Shown here in pieces: positions 1 to 12,174 of a DNA stretch of 64,000 nucleotides. The first letter of the stretch is position 1. The number at the start of each line of letters is the position of its first letter. The DNA is taken from NCBI RefSeq assembly GCF_947623445.1, contig NC_135247.1:5458501-5522500 (forward strand), written 5' to 3'. The position numbers and the translations under genes were made by a program. A model generated the notes under the pieces. That model worked only from the letters and a program-made list of their open reading frames with translations, made no database searches and was not told the origin of the DNA. This stretch comes from Clavelina lepadiformis. Taxonomy: Eukaryota > Chordata > Ascidiacea > Aplousobranchia > Clavelinidae.

Positions 1-1658
1 TTTTGCTTGAACTACCAACGCTTTTAAGTGAAGAATAACTTGTTTTTACATGCTGCTTAGTAGTACGTTGGTTATTGAATTCCTTCGGACTGTTTTCTGA
101 TTTAAAATGGTCTATTTTTGCAGTAGGGGAGTCAATATGATAACCTGCAACTTTTTTAAAACTATTATTTCCACAATCAAAGACTTTTCTAACATTGGGA
201 CAGCTAAAGTGGTCAGAATTGGAAAACACTTCTAATTCTGCTTCTTCTTCAATGGCTGGTCGATGAGTTTGAAGAGATAGTTCATTATAATAATCATGTT
301 TTGCTTCAACGACTTGATCTGTACTAGTTTGTGAAGAAGATAAAACACAGAAGTTTGCGGAACCATATTTTTCTTCCAATGATTGGCTATTATCTGGCAT
401 AAAATTTTGGTGGGAAAAATTAACAAGTTTATCTTCCTTTGAAGGTTGGAATGAGACTTTTAGAAGATCAGTAGTAGAGTCTACAACTTCATAAGATGAT
501 GGTGTAGATAAAGCTTTGATACAACTTCGCATGGTTTCAAGCTCTTCACTTTGCTTTAGATAGTCTGTTACAAAATCAAACCGGCTATCATTCTTTAAAT
601 ATTCGCCCGCTCCCCACATATCATTTGTAAACAAGAGTGGTTTGTATGAGCTTTTGTCATCACATTGGTTTGAGTCATTGTCGGTAAGTAATGTTTTCTC
701 TGCAACAATAGAACAGTTTTTAGCAACACTTAAAACCACTCTACAACACTTGTATGGGACTGACATATCCTTGGACTGAGAAAATTGTTGTTCATGACAC
801 TGTTCATAAATTTAACAGGACCAGAGCTGTCATAACAATTAATGTTGGCCTCGATCAGTGCTAGTTAGATGTTCTAATTACAAAACAAATAAATTTATTA
901 GATTAAAACTAACAGACTGTTAGCAATAAATTCACCGTCAAACTAAAGAAATGATTCACCATGCATTTGTGGAATAATTTAAAAGGTTGAACATGCATTT
1001 GAAGGAGAACAGTTTATCTGACAGCAATACTTTCTCCTGTTCAGTAGTCCTATACCGACCAGTTAAAAGTCAAGCAAAATCATACAAAAACTCTAACAAG
1101 AAATGCATTTACTGGAAAATGTACACAGACTAGCTCGATAGCTAAAGTTTGAGTGATGAGGTTTCATCACCAAGTTGTGTTGTGCAATGACTTGGACTTT
1201 CCTCAGTCTATTGTTAAAGCACATTTCGATGTGATGGTGAAATTTTATTGCAGGATCCCAGTATCATATACCCATAGCTATAGGCTAGGTCTATAGGCCT
1301 ACAGACTAAGCTCCAGGAACCAAAGCTTTGTTAGAGCGTTAAATATCATGATCTAGTATACAAATGCACAAGTAAATGACGTCACAATTTGATTAGCTGG
1401 GGTCTAATATATAAAACCATTCTGTGGTTGTACACTTGTATAGGCCTACTAAGCCCAGATATGGTAGGCTATGATAAGTAGCCTAACCTACAAATCCAAA
1501 CATTGCTAGCAAACGATGATAAACTTACCAGATTTGTGTGCATTAACATTTTTCGGAAGTACTGAAGGTTTTGATTTGTTTTGAAGCAGGTTATTGGCCA
1601 GATCGTTTGCAAACCGAAGTTTTGCCAAATTTTCATTAAGTACCGGTAGTTCAGCCAT
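1..1658 (-). CDS. Unrecognised protein, 5' part, runs off the left edge
   Basis: On the minus strand an ATG at 1658 opens a 130-nt first exon (1658-1529) that starts MAELPVLNENLAKLRF and ends at a good donor (TCTG|gtaagt, phase 1). A second long open stretch runs from about 799 to base 1 in one frame without a stop. Its acceptor is uncertain. One at 760 (gtcag|TCCC) matches the exon 1 phase; another at 800 (gaacag|TGTC) would need an extra small exon between. The long exon encodes over 240 residues rich in Ser, Asn, Glu and Lys, with no membrane segment, signal peptide, zinc-finger pattern or clear repeats, so it looks like a disordered intracellular region. I do not recognise the family. The coding bias and clean reading frame support a real gene; its 3' end and any folded domain lie outside the window. 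Confidence 0.6.
1350..1442. mobile_element. Short TIR MITE (family A), copy 1, inside the first intron
   Basis: A roughly 90-bp unit whose ends are inverted copies of a sequence like GGTCTAGTATACAAGTGCAC, with the palindrome TGACGTCA at 1377-1384 in the middle. Matching units lie at about 2179-2278 and 60270-60376, with a half copy at 36169-36229. It carries no ORF, so it would need a transposase supplied elsewhere. Confidence 0.7.
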
Positions 1659-2027
1659 TTTAGATTAAGCCTGTCTTAAGAAAACAATATTTGAATTACA
1701 TGGCTTATTATAAGCTATAATGCTGAATTGTTATTATAAATAAAATAGTTATTCTCTTCAGTCGTAAATAAAAACGTTTACGTAAATAAATGTTTATAAA
1801 AACCTAATAAGGCATACTAAACGACCACTACAATCAACTGCGTTGTGGACGCGTCCTCAAGTTTCTATGGAAATTTGAATAACATGTGTCATAGAAATCA
1901 AATGCTTTAGTTTTTTTCTATGGATGATTTCTCATAGCTTGTACCCCAGACGTCCCCAGTTATTGACCGTTTGTCAGGTTCTGATTGTCACACATGTTTT
2001 TATTTGGATTTTGATTTACATCGTACC

Positions 2028-2156
2028 TGTCCACCAGGTCCAGTGAACCTTGCCCAAGGGCATTACAGCGGTTAAACCGCAGCGCCACCGGCTTTGAACA
2101 CGGGCCGCTTTATTGCGAAACCCAACGCTATAATCTGGCTACTCAGCCACCGAGTG
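2028..2156 (-). repeat. tRNA-derived SINE
   Basis: Read on the minus strand, the unit begins with an A-box-like stretch (TGGCTGAGTAG), then a B-box-like stretch (GTTCAAAGCC) about 50 bp further. It ends in a tail containing CCCTTGGGCAAGG, a phrase common in animal SINEs. The spacing fits an RNA polymerase III tRNA-type promoter. A diverged relative of the tail lies at about 60450-60505. There is no tRNA clover leaf good enough to call a functional tRNA. Confidence 0.6.
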
Positions 2157-2178
2157 AACATATTCGTATATAACAATA

Positions 2179-2278
2179 TAGTATAACAAGTGCACAACCA
2201 CAGGATTCCTTTGTATACTAGACCCCAGCTACTGAAATTGTGACGTCATCTGGTTGTGCACTTGTATACTAGATCCCA
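2179..2278. mobile_element. Short TIR MITE (family A), copy 2
   Basis: About 100 bp with inverted ends related to GTATACAAGTGCACAACCA and a central TGACGTCA at 2241-2248. It is close in sequence to the copy at 60270-60376 and more distant from the one at 1350-1442. Confidence 0.75.
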
Positions 2279-3187
2279 AGTTAACCTCAGTTATGGACCA
2301 GGTATAGCTAATTTTAACATTAAGGGCCTATGTACAAAAATCGAAATGTTCTTTAACTGCTTGTAGTTATTCTTTTCCTTGATAGATCTATTTCTGTATG
2401 CATCACGCTGTGGTGACACAACTTTCATAAAGTCTATATGTTTAGATTGTCCGAAATATATTGGTGTGGTCACATCAGAAACAATTCCATCACCATTTCA
2501 CATTCGAATTGAAGAGACTAGCCCCGGATTTTAACCAAGCTTAAGCTTTTATATCGAAACATACCAGCCAATCAGCAAAATACACGTTATTTCATTACTA
2601 CGTATAAATATGTCATTTTACATCACCGAGCTTTTCACCAAAGTACCATCAAACTTTACGCCGTGAAACACACTGCTACTTGAAACACTTCAACTATAGG
2701 TCAGTACGTTGGTTTGAACTTTGATTGCTTGAATAAGAAACTAAGCAAGAATAATACACTTGTTTAAATATTCAATTTACATCTGACTGGAGAGCACACA
2801 CGCTTAAAATGCCAATTATATAAATTATTGCAATTAGGCTACTATAATGACCGCCACAACGATAAGTAAAAACATCAAATTTTTTTCGAAGTAGGTCACT
2901 CCTTTGTGCCAACAGCATTGCTCACTAACCACACATGCTTTCATATTATGGTAGGGTTTGCAATTTTAATTTTACTACAGTAAAATGAACAGTTGCTAAA
3001 ATATTATTCCTGAAAAGTGCTATGCTTTATGCTGAAAGAGTGAACATCATTTATCAAACAAATCACTTTGTGCAGACACAAAATGGTTATTTTTAACAAA
3101 ACCAGAATAAAAATTGCGTTCTTGAACTAATGTTTAACATGGCAACTTATTCCAAACTGAATCCTTCATTGAATGTTCGTGTTTTCA

Positions 3188-4516
3188 TTATGATACATCA
3201 AGATTCTTCATGTTAGAAAATGTTTCATCTATGACAGATTCCTCATCATCTTTATATTTATCCAGATATTCAATAACAGCAGGTATTGACCGCAGATTAT
3301 TAAATATCTGTTTATCTTCTTTTGTTGCACGTTTCTCTAACATGTATATAAGATGGTTATGAAAACATGTAAATGATGTTTCATGCCGAGAACATATGTT
3401 TAACCAGTCTTGTACGCATTTCATTGGTGTTCTGTCATATCCTTCAAACATGGCAGGATTTTTCAAAATTCCACGCGCAACCATGATTCCATCTGCACCT
3501 ACACACCAAGAATGTAATTATCCTTTTTATATGTAGCTAAATCTGTCCTCAAAACAATCACTTATTATCTATTATTGGTTGAATTCAAAACAATGAACAT
3601 TAATAAGTTGAACATTTTTATCAAGAAGGAATACTTGGAATTTGCTAGCAAACCATTTTGATCCCTGTTCCTGGGAATTATTTTTATCAGCTTTATTTTT
3701 TCAGTCTGCATATAGCATGGTGCCTCCTCGTAATTAAATGATTGAGGAAATGTAAAAAATACAACTCGTTAAATTAGAAACAACTCATTAAATTATACAA
3801 ACGGCCCTTAATGTAACAGGATATAGGTTACCTGTTTCCTCATAGACTTTATAAACATCTGTAAGTGACTTGACATCACCATTGGCAACAACAGGAACAG
3901 ACACTGCATCTTTTATCAATTTAATTTGATCATAATGTACAGGTTGGTGACGTTCTTTAGTAGTCCTGCCATGTACAGAAATAAAAGAAACTCCAACATT
4001 TTCCAATCTTCTGCACATTTCAACAGTTTTATGCGGGTCTGCATGAAGTCTTATTTTAGTTGATATGGAAAAGTCTGGATCTTGCAAACGGCTTCGAGTA
4101 AACCTTATATAATCAACCAGTTGTTCGGGGTTTCTTAACAACTTAGCCCCATATCCTTTTGCCATTGCCCATCTTTGTGGGCAGCCACAATTAAGGCCAA
4201 CACCATCACAATAGGGGAACACCATTTCTGTAGCTGAGGCAAAATCTTCAGGATTGTTGGCAGCAAACTGTACTATTAGAGGTTTGTCATTCTCATTTGT
4301 AATAAATTCCACCTTTCTGCATTCCTCAGATTGGACAAAAGAATCTGATACTACCATAGGTGTATAAGCTATGTCACAACCATATTTTCTAACTAAAGTT
4401 CTAAACTGTAGTTTGGAATATCTAACCATTGGAGCACATATCTTTGTTGGACCATCTTTTTGCAACAACTGGACAATATTGGTTCGCTTTCGTGTCACTT
4501 GGTCTACTTCTTGCAT
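3188..4516 (-). CDS. DUS4L: tRNA-dihydrouridine synthase 4-like
   Basis: The enzyme reduces specific uridines in tRNA to dihydrouridine using FMN and NAD(P)H. It has two coding exons, 4516-3832 and 3498-3188, split by a 333-bp intron (ACAG|gtaacc ... gtgtag|GTGC). Joined, they give 331 aa, close to the roughly 317 aa of human DUS4L. The TIM-barrel signatures appear in order: ICAPMVRYSK near residue 27; the active-site GLNCGCPQ with the likely catalytic Cys at 112; TKIRLHAD; SVHGRTTKERHQ; VPVVANGDV; and, across the splice junction, TGADGIMVARG, the phosphate-binding end of the FMN site. The intron falls inside that last motif and the phase matches exactly, which fixes the junction. The start is the first in-frame Met ahead of the conserved core. 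The C-terminus, ending LDVS, is variable in the family. The gene points the same way as the left-edge gene, with 1.5 kb between. Confidence 0.95.
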
Positions 4517-6009
4517 TTGTTGTATCTGTATTCTTTACAGAAATAATGACAATATAACATAAAGTTGATCAGATAAAATTACAACTTAATCCTAAAAAAT
4601 TAAGACATTGTTAAATTGATATCGCTTGATCAATGCTAATATAAAACACACCTTCAGTGATTGTTTCTGCCACCAGTAGCATAAAGTGGCAGTATTTGAA
4701 ATGCCGATTGCGATTTGGTTGGAAAAAACGTAATAGCTAAATTTAGTAACATGCTTACTGTCATGGTGACAAAACACAGTTTGACTAAAAACACCAATTT
4801 AGTGTAAATTAAATATTTCTACAAGTGATACATTTGTAAAAGTTTTTCTTGTTACGCCGCCCCCCGTTGTGAGAAAAAAATAGGTCACCCCAAAAAGAGA
4901 ACACAAGAGAACAGTTAGTCAAGCTAGGAGTGCTTGAATGAGTAAACGAAAACAATACGCTTCAATGCGGAGAGACACCAAATCTTATGACGTAACAATT
5001 GACGTATTTCAGAATCCAAATTTCAAAAATACAATTGCCATCGTGACACACTTTAAAATTTTAGTAAAAATGAACCTATAGCGAAAGTCAAGAAAGCATG
5101 TTTAGACATAGCTCATATAATAGACAGTTTGTCATCTTTCGCGCCCCCTTTATGAATCTTACACGCCCCCTAAGGGAGACGCGCTCCCCAGTTTAAGATC
5201 CACTGCTCTAAACAAAACACTTTCTCATCTTTTCATGCGTTACATTTTATGCTTTTACATAATAAATGGCAGTCATTAGAGATCAGTCAGCAGAGTAGGC
5301 AAGAGCACATCCGGATTTATTTTGTAAAACAGCACTGAACACCACAGCAAACTGGTGTATCCAAAAAAAAACAGGAGATACTAACTTTTGCTTCGATTTA
5401 TATTGCAATATTCGTGTTTAAAACCGATATCTCTAAAAAAACAGGAAACACGGATTTTCCCCCCAATTTCTATCATATAGCAATAAACATTCCCAACCCA
5501 TTTGTGCACCTTGCCTGCACAGATGCTGGGCAGTCTTGAGCCACGAGGCGCAGTGCACACCTGCACATCATAATTTTGTTTCTGCACACCCGGATCTTGG
5601 CAAAAACTGCCACTCTGCAGTTTGAATTAGATATATTAATGTTTGGCTACCTTGCTCTTCCTTTTTTGCCAAATATAACTTGTGATTCATGTATGACGAT
5701 TGGTGGAGTGTTATAGTTATAAATTATAACTTCTTGTTGTACACATCATGAAGTCATAAAATTGCAGTAGGAAGTTCATTGTGATTTCTGGTTTATCGAT
5801 TGTGAGCCACCAAGGTAGCGCACACTGTTCACAACCAGAACATTGTGAAAACTGATCATGCTGCATTATTCTTGCCTGATTACATTTTCGTAGCATAGTC
5901 ACTTCAGTTTGTTCGTAATTTGACTGCCTATGTAAGCTTGGCCGTTTACACAATCAGTTCGGCATTGAATCCTATACAACCATCGCTAGTTGCGGTCTAA
6001 TTGTTGCAG
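4517..6009. other. Intergenic region with a hAT-type transposon end
   Basis: No gene is seen. At 5161-5205 the sequence ends ...CAGTTTAAGATCCACTG, the reverse complement of a typical hAT terminal repeat (CAGTGGATCTTAAACTG). It is preceded by GC-rich blocks (cgccccc) at 5142-5170 and a related block at 4855-4866. I could not place the other end or a target duplication with confidence. Confidence 0.45.
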
Positions 6010-6425
6010 CATTAATAAGTACAATTGTTCACTTCGATTTTTCTTAATTATTTTGATTCTTCATTGGTTAAACATGGTAAAAACATAACATTGAGTCGAG
6101 ACAACCAAGATATTAACGTCTTCTCAATTGGGTCATTTTTGAACAATAATGAAAAATTCTGGGTGTCACAGGGATATGCAACTGCTTTTTTCTTGGTTAG
6201 CAGGAAAACAGGTCACAACAAAACACACATACAAGTGAGCAAAACCACATGTGGTGAAAACGTTCAACAGGAAATCGTTTGCAGGTCGTTGATGGATTAC
6301 AACTTATGTTCTGAGAAAATTATGTTTTGCGAGTGACACAAACTTAGTTACTGAAGTTACATAATTTTACTTGACATTTGTTTCACTATCTTCATACCTC
6401 TATACATTATACATGTCTTCTAAGC
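6010..6425. repeat. Dispersed repeat, partner of 18232-18625
   Basis: Several stretches read almost the same as 18232-18625 in the same orientation. Examples are TTGATTCTTCATTGGT near the start, ATGTTCTGAGAAA in the middle, and TGTTTCACT...TCATACCTCTATA near the end. The 103-residue reading frame at 6025-6336 is contained in this repeat. Its partner carries stops and indels, so I do not call it a gene. The transposon class is unknown. Confidence 0.6.
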
Positions 6426-7038
6426 CATGCTACTCAAGATGTTCAATTCTTGAAGCTGTCTTACTTTCCTGATGAATGGGCTATAGCCTAAATTTTAACT
6501 TGCACCCTTTCTCAGACTTATTGCTTCTTCTACCACATTCCCAATCAACAGGTTCACGCAATTCATTTTTAGCTAAAAGACAAAGAGTGATGTCCTATTG
6601 GAAAGTAATGCTTTCAGTGCGTCGGATAAATGCCCCAAAAATGTAATACCAAAATTTTCCCCACGCTAACGTAATATTTATAACATAGAGTATAGGGCAA
6701 ACCAACACTTCTGGGTGGAGAAATCTGGCGCTTCATACAAACTTTCCAGCAGGTGATCAATGTGATGTGAACTCCAGGAAGTCCTGACTCAACCCAACTA
6801 GTCTTGGTGGAGGGACTTTACCATTATAGAGGAAACGTTTACGAACTATTTTATTTCTATGAAGTAAAATGGTTTAATAGAAAAGACGTGGACTTCAAAA
6901 GACAAAAACACCACCATGAAATTTATAAAACAACAAACTTGTATAACAGTCATAAATAAATACAGTACAGTAGTAAGAAATCTCTTTATTAAAAAAACAT
7001 GGCATTTTTGATTTGGCAAAAATATCTTCTGAGAAAAC
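6426..7038. other. 3' flank of the LRR gene
   Basis: This is non-coding AT-rich sequence. It holds the 3' untranslated region of the minus-strand LRR gene next to 7038. I see no other feature in it apart from the polyadenylation signal listed separately. Confidence 0.5.
6985..6990 (-). promoter_or_regulatory. Polyadenylation signal of the LRR gene
   Basis: AATAAA on the minus strand, about 49 bases beyond the stop codon of the LRR membrane protein gene. The position is right for a short 3' UTR. Confidence 0.6.
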
Positions 7039-9437
7039 TTAGTCTTCTTTCTCGTGCAAGGTCCAACCGAAGTGCTTTTTTCCTAATTTTATTATAAACA
7101 AATACAATGCAATCAATATGTACATCAAAGGAATAACAAAAGCAAAAGAGGCTATCCCTAAAAGTATTGAAACAATTACATAAAATGGTTCGTCCGGGCA
7201 TGTCATGTAGTTCTCTGGAATTTCTAAAATCTTACGACCAACAACAGTTTTAAATCTGTTTGTGGGGCTTATGCAGACAGAGGGAGAAATCTTAAATGAA
7301 TAATCTTTCAATTTTGCCATTACGGCCATTTTTACTCGGGGATTTGTAACACTAATGTTTATCCCCGAGATTGGCTTGTCGAGTTCAATTTTATTGTTTT
7401 TTAGGTGACGAATAAAAGGAATAATTTTACAGTTACAGATAACAGGATTGTCAAAAAACCAGATACTTTTTAATGGTGAAACCTTTTCAATTTCAGTTTC
7501 TTCGATCAAATTAAGTGTTGTCAAAGAGCATCCAAAGATAAACAAGAATTGAAGCCGAGGCAAAACAGAAAAGGTTGTTTTCGCAACAAAGGACAATCGC
7601 TTGTTATTTTCCAAAAATAAAAATTCTAGTTTGTTAGCTCCATCAAATGTTGACATACCGATAGAATCAAGAGCGTTTTGAGATAAATCCAAGTACACCA
7701 ACTCAATCTGTTTGTAAAATGCGCTAGAAGCGATGAACTGTATTCCATTTTGACTTAGATCGAGAATCTTTAACCTTTGCAAGCGTTGCAGGGCAACTAC
7801 ATCTTGCGTATTTACAAAAGTAATTTTATTTAAAGCCAGTAGTAACTCCTCCAAACCTTTAGGGAGCTTGCTAGGGATTCTCCGTAATAAATTGGCATTC
7901 AACCTGCAAGAAATAATCTTCTTAATGTAATTACATTACATCTTCGAGAGGAAATGTGGAACATATCTGAAACCACTGAAACGTGTAACATTATAACCTA
8001 AAAATTAAACGCCATTCTAAAAATTATGCAAGGAACGATTCTAAAGGAGAATAAAGTTTATATTGCCAAAATAGATTAAATGTTTTACCTATAACCTATA
8101 ATATATCTAAATCAAATTTTGGCAAATTTAGTCTACTGTCTTTTTCTATACAGTTTTCTACTGTAGCATTTGTTCTAACTTAATTCTTATGCATCAATTA
8201 TATTGCGACGTTAGTTTTCTTGTTTTTCTACAATCAACCTACTGGACCATCTTACTCCTACTTCTTCTTACTTTTACTCCATCTTAGACCATGATTCCTT
8301 GCAGCGATTAATTTGTAGGGCTTACTACAACGAACCCTTACCTAACCAAAAGTAATTTTGTATTTCGGACGAAGAAAACATTTGGAATTGATTTTAGGGC
8401 ATTGTGAGAGAGATCAACATCTACAAGTTGGACGTGAAATTTCAGCAGTAAGTGAGGTAAAATTCGAATTGAACTTCTCGATAAATCAAGTCTTTGGATA
8501 TTCCTGGTTTGATATAACATATAATTAAGAAAAAAATCAATCCTTTTTGCAAAAGTGTTTTGAATAAGGATCGTGTATAAGCTACCTAACACCTGCTAAC
8601 GATTGATCACTCATGCCAGATAGATAGAAATTTCCGCCTAATAGTAATGTTTTCACGTTTTCCATTGTAGAAATACTGTCGGACCTACTACGTTCCCCAA
8701 AGCAAGAAGGTATTGCATTCAAGTTATTGTCTGCAAGTGCAAAATTAAAATAATGGAAAATTTGTTATAATATGGTCCGTTTTTTTGCTAAACAATACAT
8801 TTAAAAGTTGTTTAATTTGATTATTGATTGACAAACAAGTCAAATTATAGATAATCCTTAGCTGATACAAAACTACTTAAAACTATCAAACATTTCCGAA
8901 TCCGAATACACAGTGCATAACGTTATACTTATACTCTTACAGTCTACCTCTTAGATCAATGTGTTGCAACGGAGAACTCATAGGCGATCTTTGTCCTCGA
9001 GACACGTTGAAACAGGCTTCGTCTACTTTATCTAAAGTGGTATTATATAATATAAATCGCTTTAGATATATTTGGTCGAAGAGCATATTTTTTGGCAACG
9101 AAGTTATCATGTTTTCACTGAGGTCCACCGTTGTAGCATCCAAAACATCCTTCATCAGCAGTTTTTTGGGAAACCCATAGATATTACGATCATGGCAATC
9201 AACAAACAAAAGACTTTCACTTCTACCATCAATAGTCTCAGTTGTTTTCGTGCATATACAGGTGTGATTGATGCAATAATACGCGCTTGCCTTGACAATC
9301 GCTGCTTCAAAGCAAATTAAGTAGAAAAACACTTGGAAGAAAACCGACCATTTTGACCGACCATTTTTGAATGATGTCTGGTAGTCATTAACCAAAACTT
9401 CAAGAAGCACATCTTTCCGAAACATGCTTAAGTTCAT
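7039..9437 (-). CDS. Leucine-rich-repeat single-pass membrane protein
   Basis: Four exons (9437-8948, 8730-8586, 8503-8342, 7903-7039) join in phase to 553 aa. Each junction rebuilds an LRR phrase: HIDLR|DNNLNAIP, AGVR|NIQRLDLS and LLLVR|LNANLLRRIP. Hydrophobic residues 31-52 look like a signal peptide after an unusually long, partly basic N-terminus; a signal anchor is the alternative. A cysteine group follows (C55, C60, C62, C81; LRRNT-like), then about nine LRRs, then an LRRCT-like NPVICNCK with C422 and C424. A 30-residue hydrophobic span follows at about 506-537, and a 16-residue charged tail ending HEKED. The layout predicts an extracellular LRR receptor or adhesion protein. No TIR or kinase domain is present, so it is not a complete Toll-type receptor. 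Introns cutting within LRR units are usual in such genes. The exact family is not recognised. A polyadenylation signal lies 49 bases past the stop. Confidence 0.85.
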
Positions 9438-9532
9438 GTCTTATGTGAAGCTACATATACATCATCCAATTGATTAAATTTAAAGAAATTAAAATTTTGT
9501 AATACTGTTTTTTGTAAAGCAACTTTATAATT

Positions 9533-10251
9533 AACAATGTACGACAACTAACATCTTTCCGACATGAATATATGTCCTTCATCAGAGTAAGAAACAGATG
9601 TGAATGTTAAAATCAAAGTTTTGTAAATATTTATAACGGCTCGTTACGGTAGTAGCTGTAAAGAAAAAGGAGATTTAGAGTTTACAGACAAGACAATATA
9701 TTAAATGTAGGTGCAAAAGCATTAATAAAAATAACAAGTTGTGGTGACATTGCAAAAGGCAAGATGCAAAAATAGCATTGACTGATCGAATGACGGTGGA
9801 AATAGTGAACACACAAGTAATTACGGACGTAGGATAGGCAGATTTGTTATAAACTTTTAATAAAAACGATGAACCATTTTCATAGGCTTGTTTATTAAGG
9901 GTGGGATCCAATTGCTTAATAAAAAGCGCTTCGTCAATCTTGCATTCCTAATCTGTTTTGCATTTACGTAAAATTTTAAATTTTTCTTTGTAATTTAAGT
10001 CAATGTATTTCGCAACCTCTGCTATCACTGTAGCTTGTTATTTTAAATAATGCTTTTGCACCTATTAATTATATCGTTTACTGTATCGTATTGTCTGTAA
10101 ACTCTAAATTTCGCGTCCTTTTTCATTACAGCATCCGTACGGAGTCGTTATGAATCTTTAAACAATTTTCATTTTAACATTGACATCTGTTTCTTACTCT
10201 GATGAAGAACATATGTTCATGTCCGAAACATGTTAGTTATCGTACATTGTT
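9533..10251. mobile_element. Penelope-like retroelement remnant in foldback form
   Basis: Two arms of about 206 and 218 bp (9533-9738 and 10034-10251) are imperfect inverted copies of each other. Their outer ends are AACAATGTACGA and its reverse complement. Between them, on the minus strand, is a reading-frame remnant resembling the end of a GIY-YIG endonuclease. Both arms contain CTGATGA ... GAAA (10199-10227 on plus; 9585-9556 on minus), a motif pair seen in Penelope-like element termini. Inverted terminal copies are known in that group. The reverse transcriptase part is missing, so this is a dead fragment. Confidence 0.5.
9826..9944 (-). pseudogene. Remnant of a GIY-YIG endonuclease C-terminus
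   Basis: Minus-strand translation reads EALFIKQLDPTLNKQ, which resembles the final glutamate helix and PTLN phrase of the endonuclease domain that ends Penelope-like element proteins. The frame is broken by stops just upstream and nothing of the preceding catalytic GIY-YIG core is readable. The family call rests on this one motif and its position between inverted arms. Confidence 0.4.
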
Positions 10252-12174
10252 AAAAATTTATGTTTTCTGCGCTAGTTGCTTTGTTTGAAGCTTTGTGGTT
10301 TTTAAAGTCGACTTCTACTCTTCCTACGTTATACTATTTTTTTTCATACACTTTTTTCAATGAGACACCTGGACACAAACGGAAACAGAGAGCACGGTGA
10401 CCGTAGTTTCTACATTAGTGAAACCATCTTTTGTCCTTAATGAAGTCAGCGCAGGCTATTTGGCTATTTCATAATTTTAAATTAATTATAATTACATTAA
10501 ATAATAAATCTGTTACGAGCATTCTTTTATTTTACCATTCTTACTAGTAACAAAAAGATAAGTATATCATTGGTCGTCTTATCTTACATCACTGTACCTT
10601 CCATCTGCGTGCGTCTCATGCGACAAGCAACCATCTATAGACGGTACGCAATAAACAACTTTCTCACAAACCACATGGTGATGGATTCGCTTCTAACGGC
10701 TGCTGTAGTGTAATCAGCTATCCTGTTTCCACTGAAGTACGTTATATGACGTTCATACAACGTCTACAGTAGCATTGGGCTATTATTATTGATCGTCGAT
10801 TTGCAATTTTCTATCCAATCGATGTTTATGTGCTAATGCATTATCGATTTACATTAAAAACCACTTCGATACGCAATATAAATGCGTAAGGAACAAAACA
10901 CATTACGAGTGATATTGCTCATTAAATAAATTGACTCAATAAATAGGTTGGAGTTGAAGTGAGTTTATCAGCTTTCGGCATGATAATATTTGCACCCAGC
11001 GATGTTTTCCCTGTTCTATGACAGCCTATACGGAATTGTCATAAGAATTGACAACACAAATCTTTTGCAAATATTTACATTATAAGGCCTAAATATATTT
11101 CCTACTCAATCAATGGTCTAATTGTACGGTAAATTACTTCGTGCTATATTTTGTAATCATATAGTCTATAGCCCCTATACCATGAATTACGCTTCTTCTC
11201 AATTTTAGCTTTCACTTCTCATATGATCATTAGCATAGCCTATAGCCCTATACTGTTTTTCTCGATCCTATTGTTGATGAACTAACGGTCTTCGCCATTG
11301 GGATATTTAGCACCATCGCCAATTCCCTTAACGATAGAATTAAAGGGGAAAATGCAAACCTAAGCTGCAGATTGTTATGTATAATCTTCCCTATGGACAG
11401 CTGATATTTTCGAGATAACCTTTGCTGTCAGCTTATATGTCACGTGGCCATGTAAATTCTATGTAGTAGCCTATTGGCATTAAAATTTCATAACTAAGAG
11501 AACGGTTCCAAACTGCGATTAGGAATAATAAAAAGTGAACTGTGTCCAAATAGCAAGACATTACAGGAAGAAAATATAAGCCTGTTCAGTGTTTATAGTC
11601 AAAACGACTAGTTTACCGGGTTTTACAATGAGCTATTATAAAATGGAGATATAAGCTCTAAAAATCTTACAAAAACTTAACTTGTATAGGCTATTAGCTA
11701 TATGATAAATACATATAAACATATGAAGATCGTAATTTTTTTTATCTGTCATAATGAGTATAGTCTATAATAGCGGCTATAGATCTGTCACAGAACGTTT
11801 TCACACGCGTTTAAACACTCGATTTTGATATTGTATCAACCAATTCGTTGGTTATGGTTTTATGGCGTAAGGCTGTAGTTTAAGCTATTTTTCACTATTG
11901 TCAAATTTACAATATACCTGCAAAGACCGAAGAATTCATAAACGTCTTCGTGGGTTATCCCATCAGGAACCTAACGATCATCATCTTGGATTGAGTTGAA
12001 GTTACCGCACAAACCAGCAAGCAAACCGCACTATTTTATTTTAAATTAACCTGATTTCACTGTTATATTATTTTTCACTGTTTGCCACTATTATTCACTA
12101 TTTTTTTTATCAGCGTTTGTTTCTGTAACAAGTATTATTTTTTTCTTAAACCGTTGTTGGTTTATGTCCCATAG
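10252..12174. other. Gene-free AT-rich stretch
   Basis: I find no exon, RNA gene or bounded transposon in this 1.9 kb. Short words such as CTATAG and TAGCCTA recur, as in much of the window. Confidence 0.5.

Larger units (their letters stand above)
1659..3187. other. Intergenic spacer with SINE and MITE insertions
   Basis: The spacer lies between the start of the left-edge gene and the stop of the DUS4L gene. It holds a tRNA-derived SINE (about 2028-2156) and a family A MITE (2179-2278). The rest is AT-rich with no ORF of coding character. The upstream region of the left-edge gene (1659 to about 1900) shows no TATA box I would trust. Confidence 0.6.

Noticed and set aside
1..799. FIGNL1 as the identity of the left-edge gene
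   Set aside because: A faint likeness of a Ser/Lys phrase near the edge is not enough; no AAA domain is in view.
6025..6336. 103-residue reading frame as a gene
   Set aside because: It lies within a dispersed repeat whose partner at 18232-18625 does not keep the frame.
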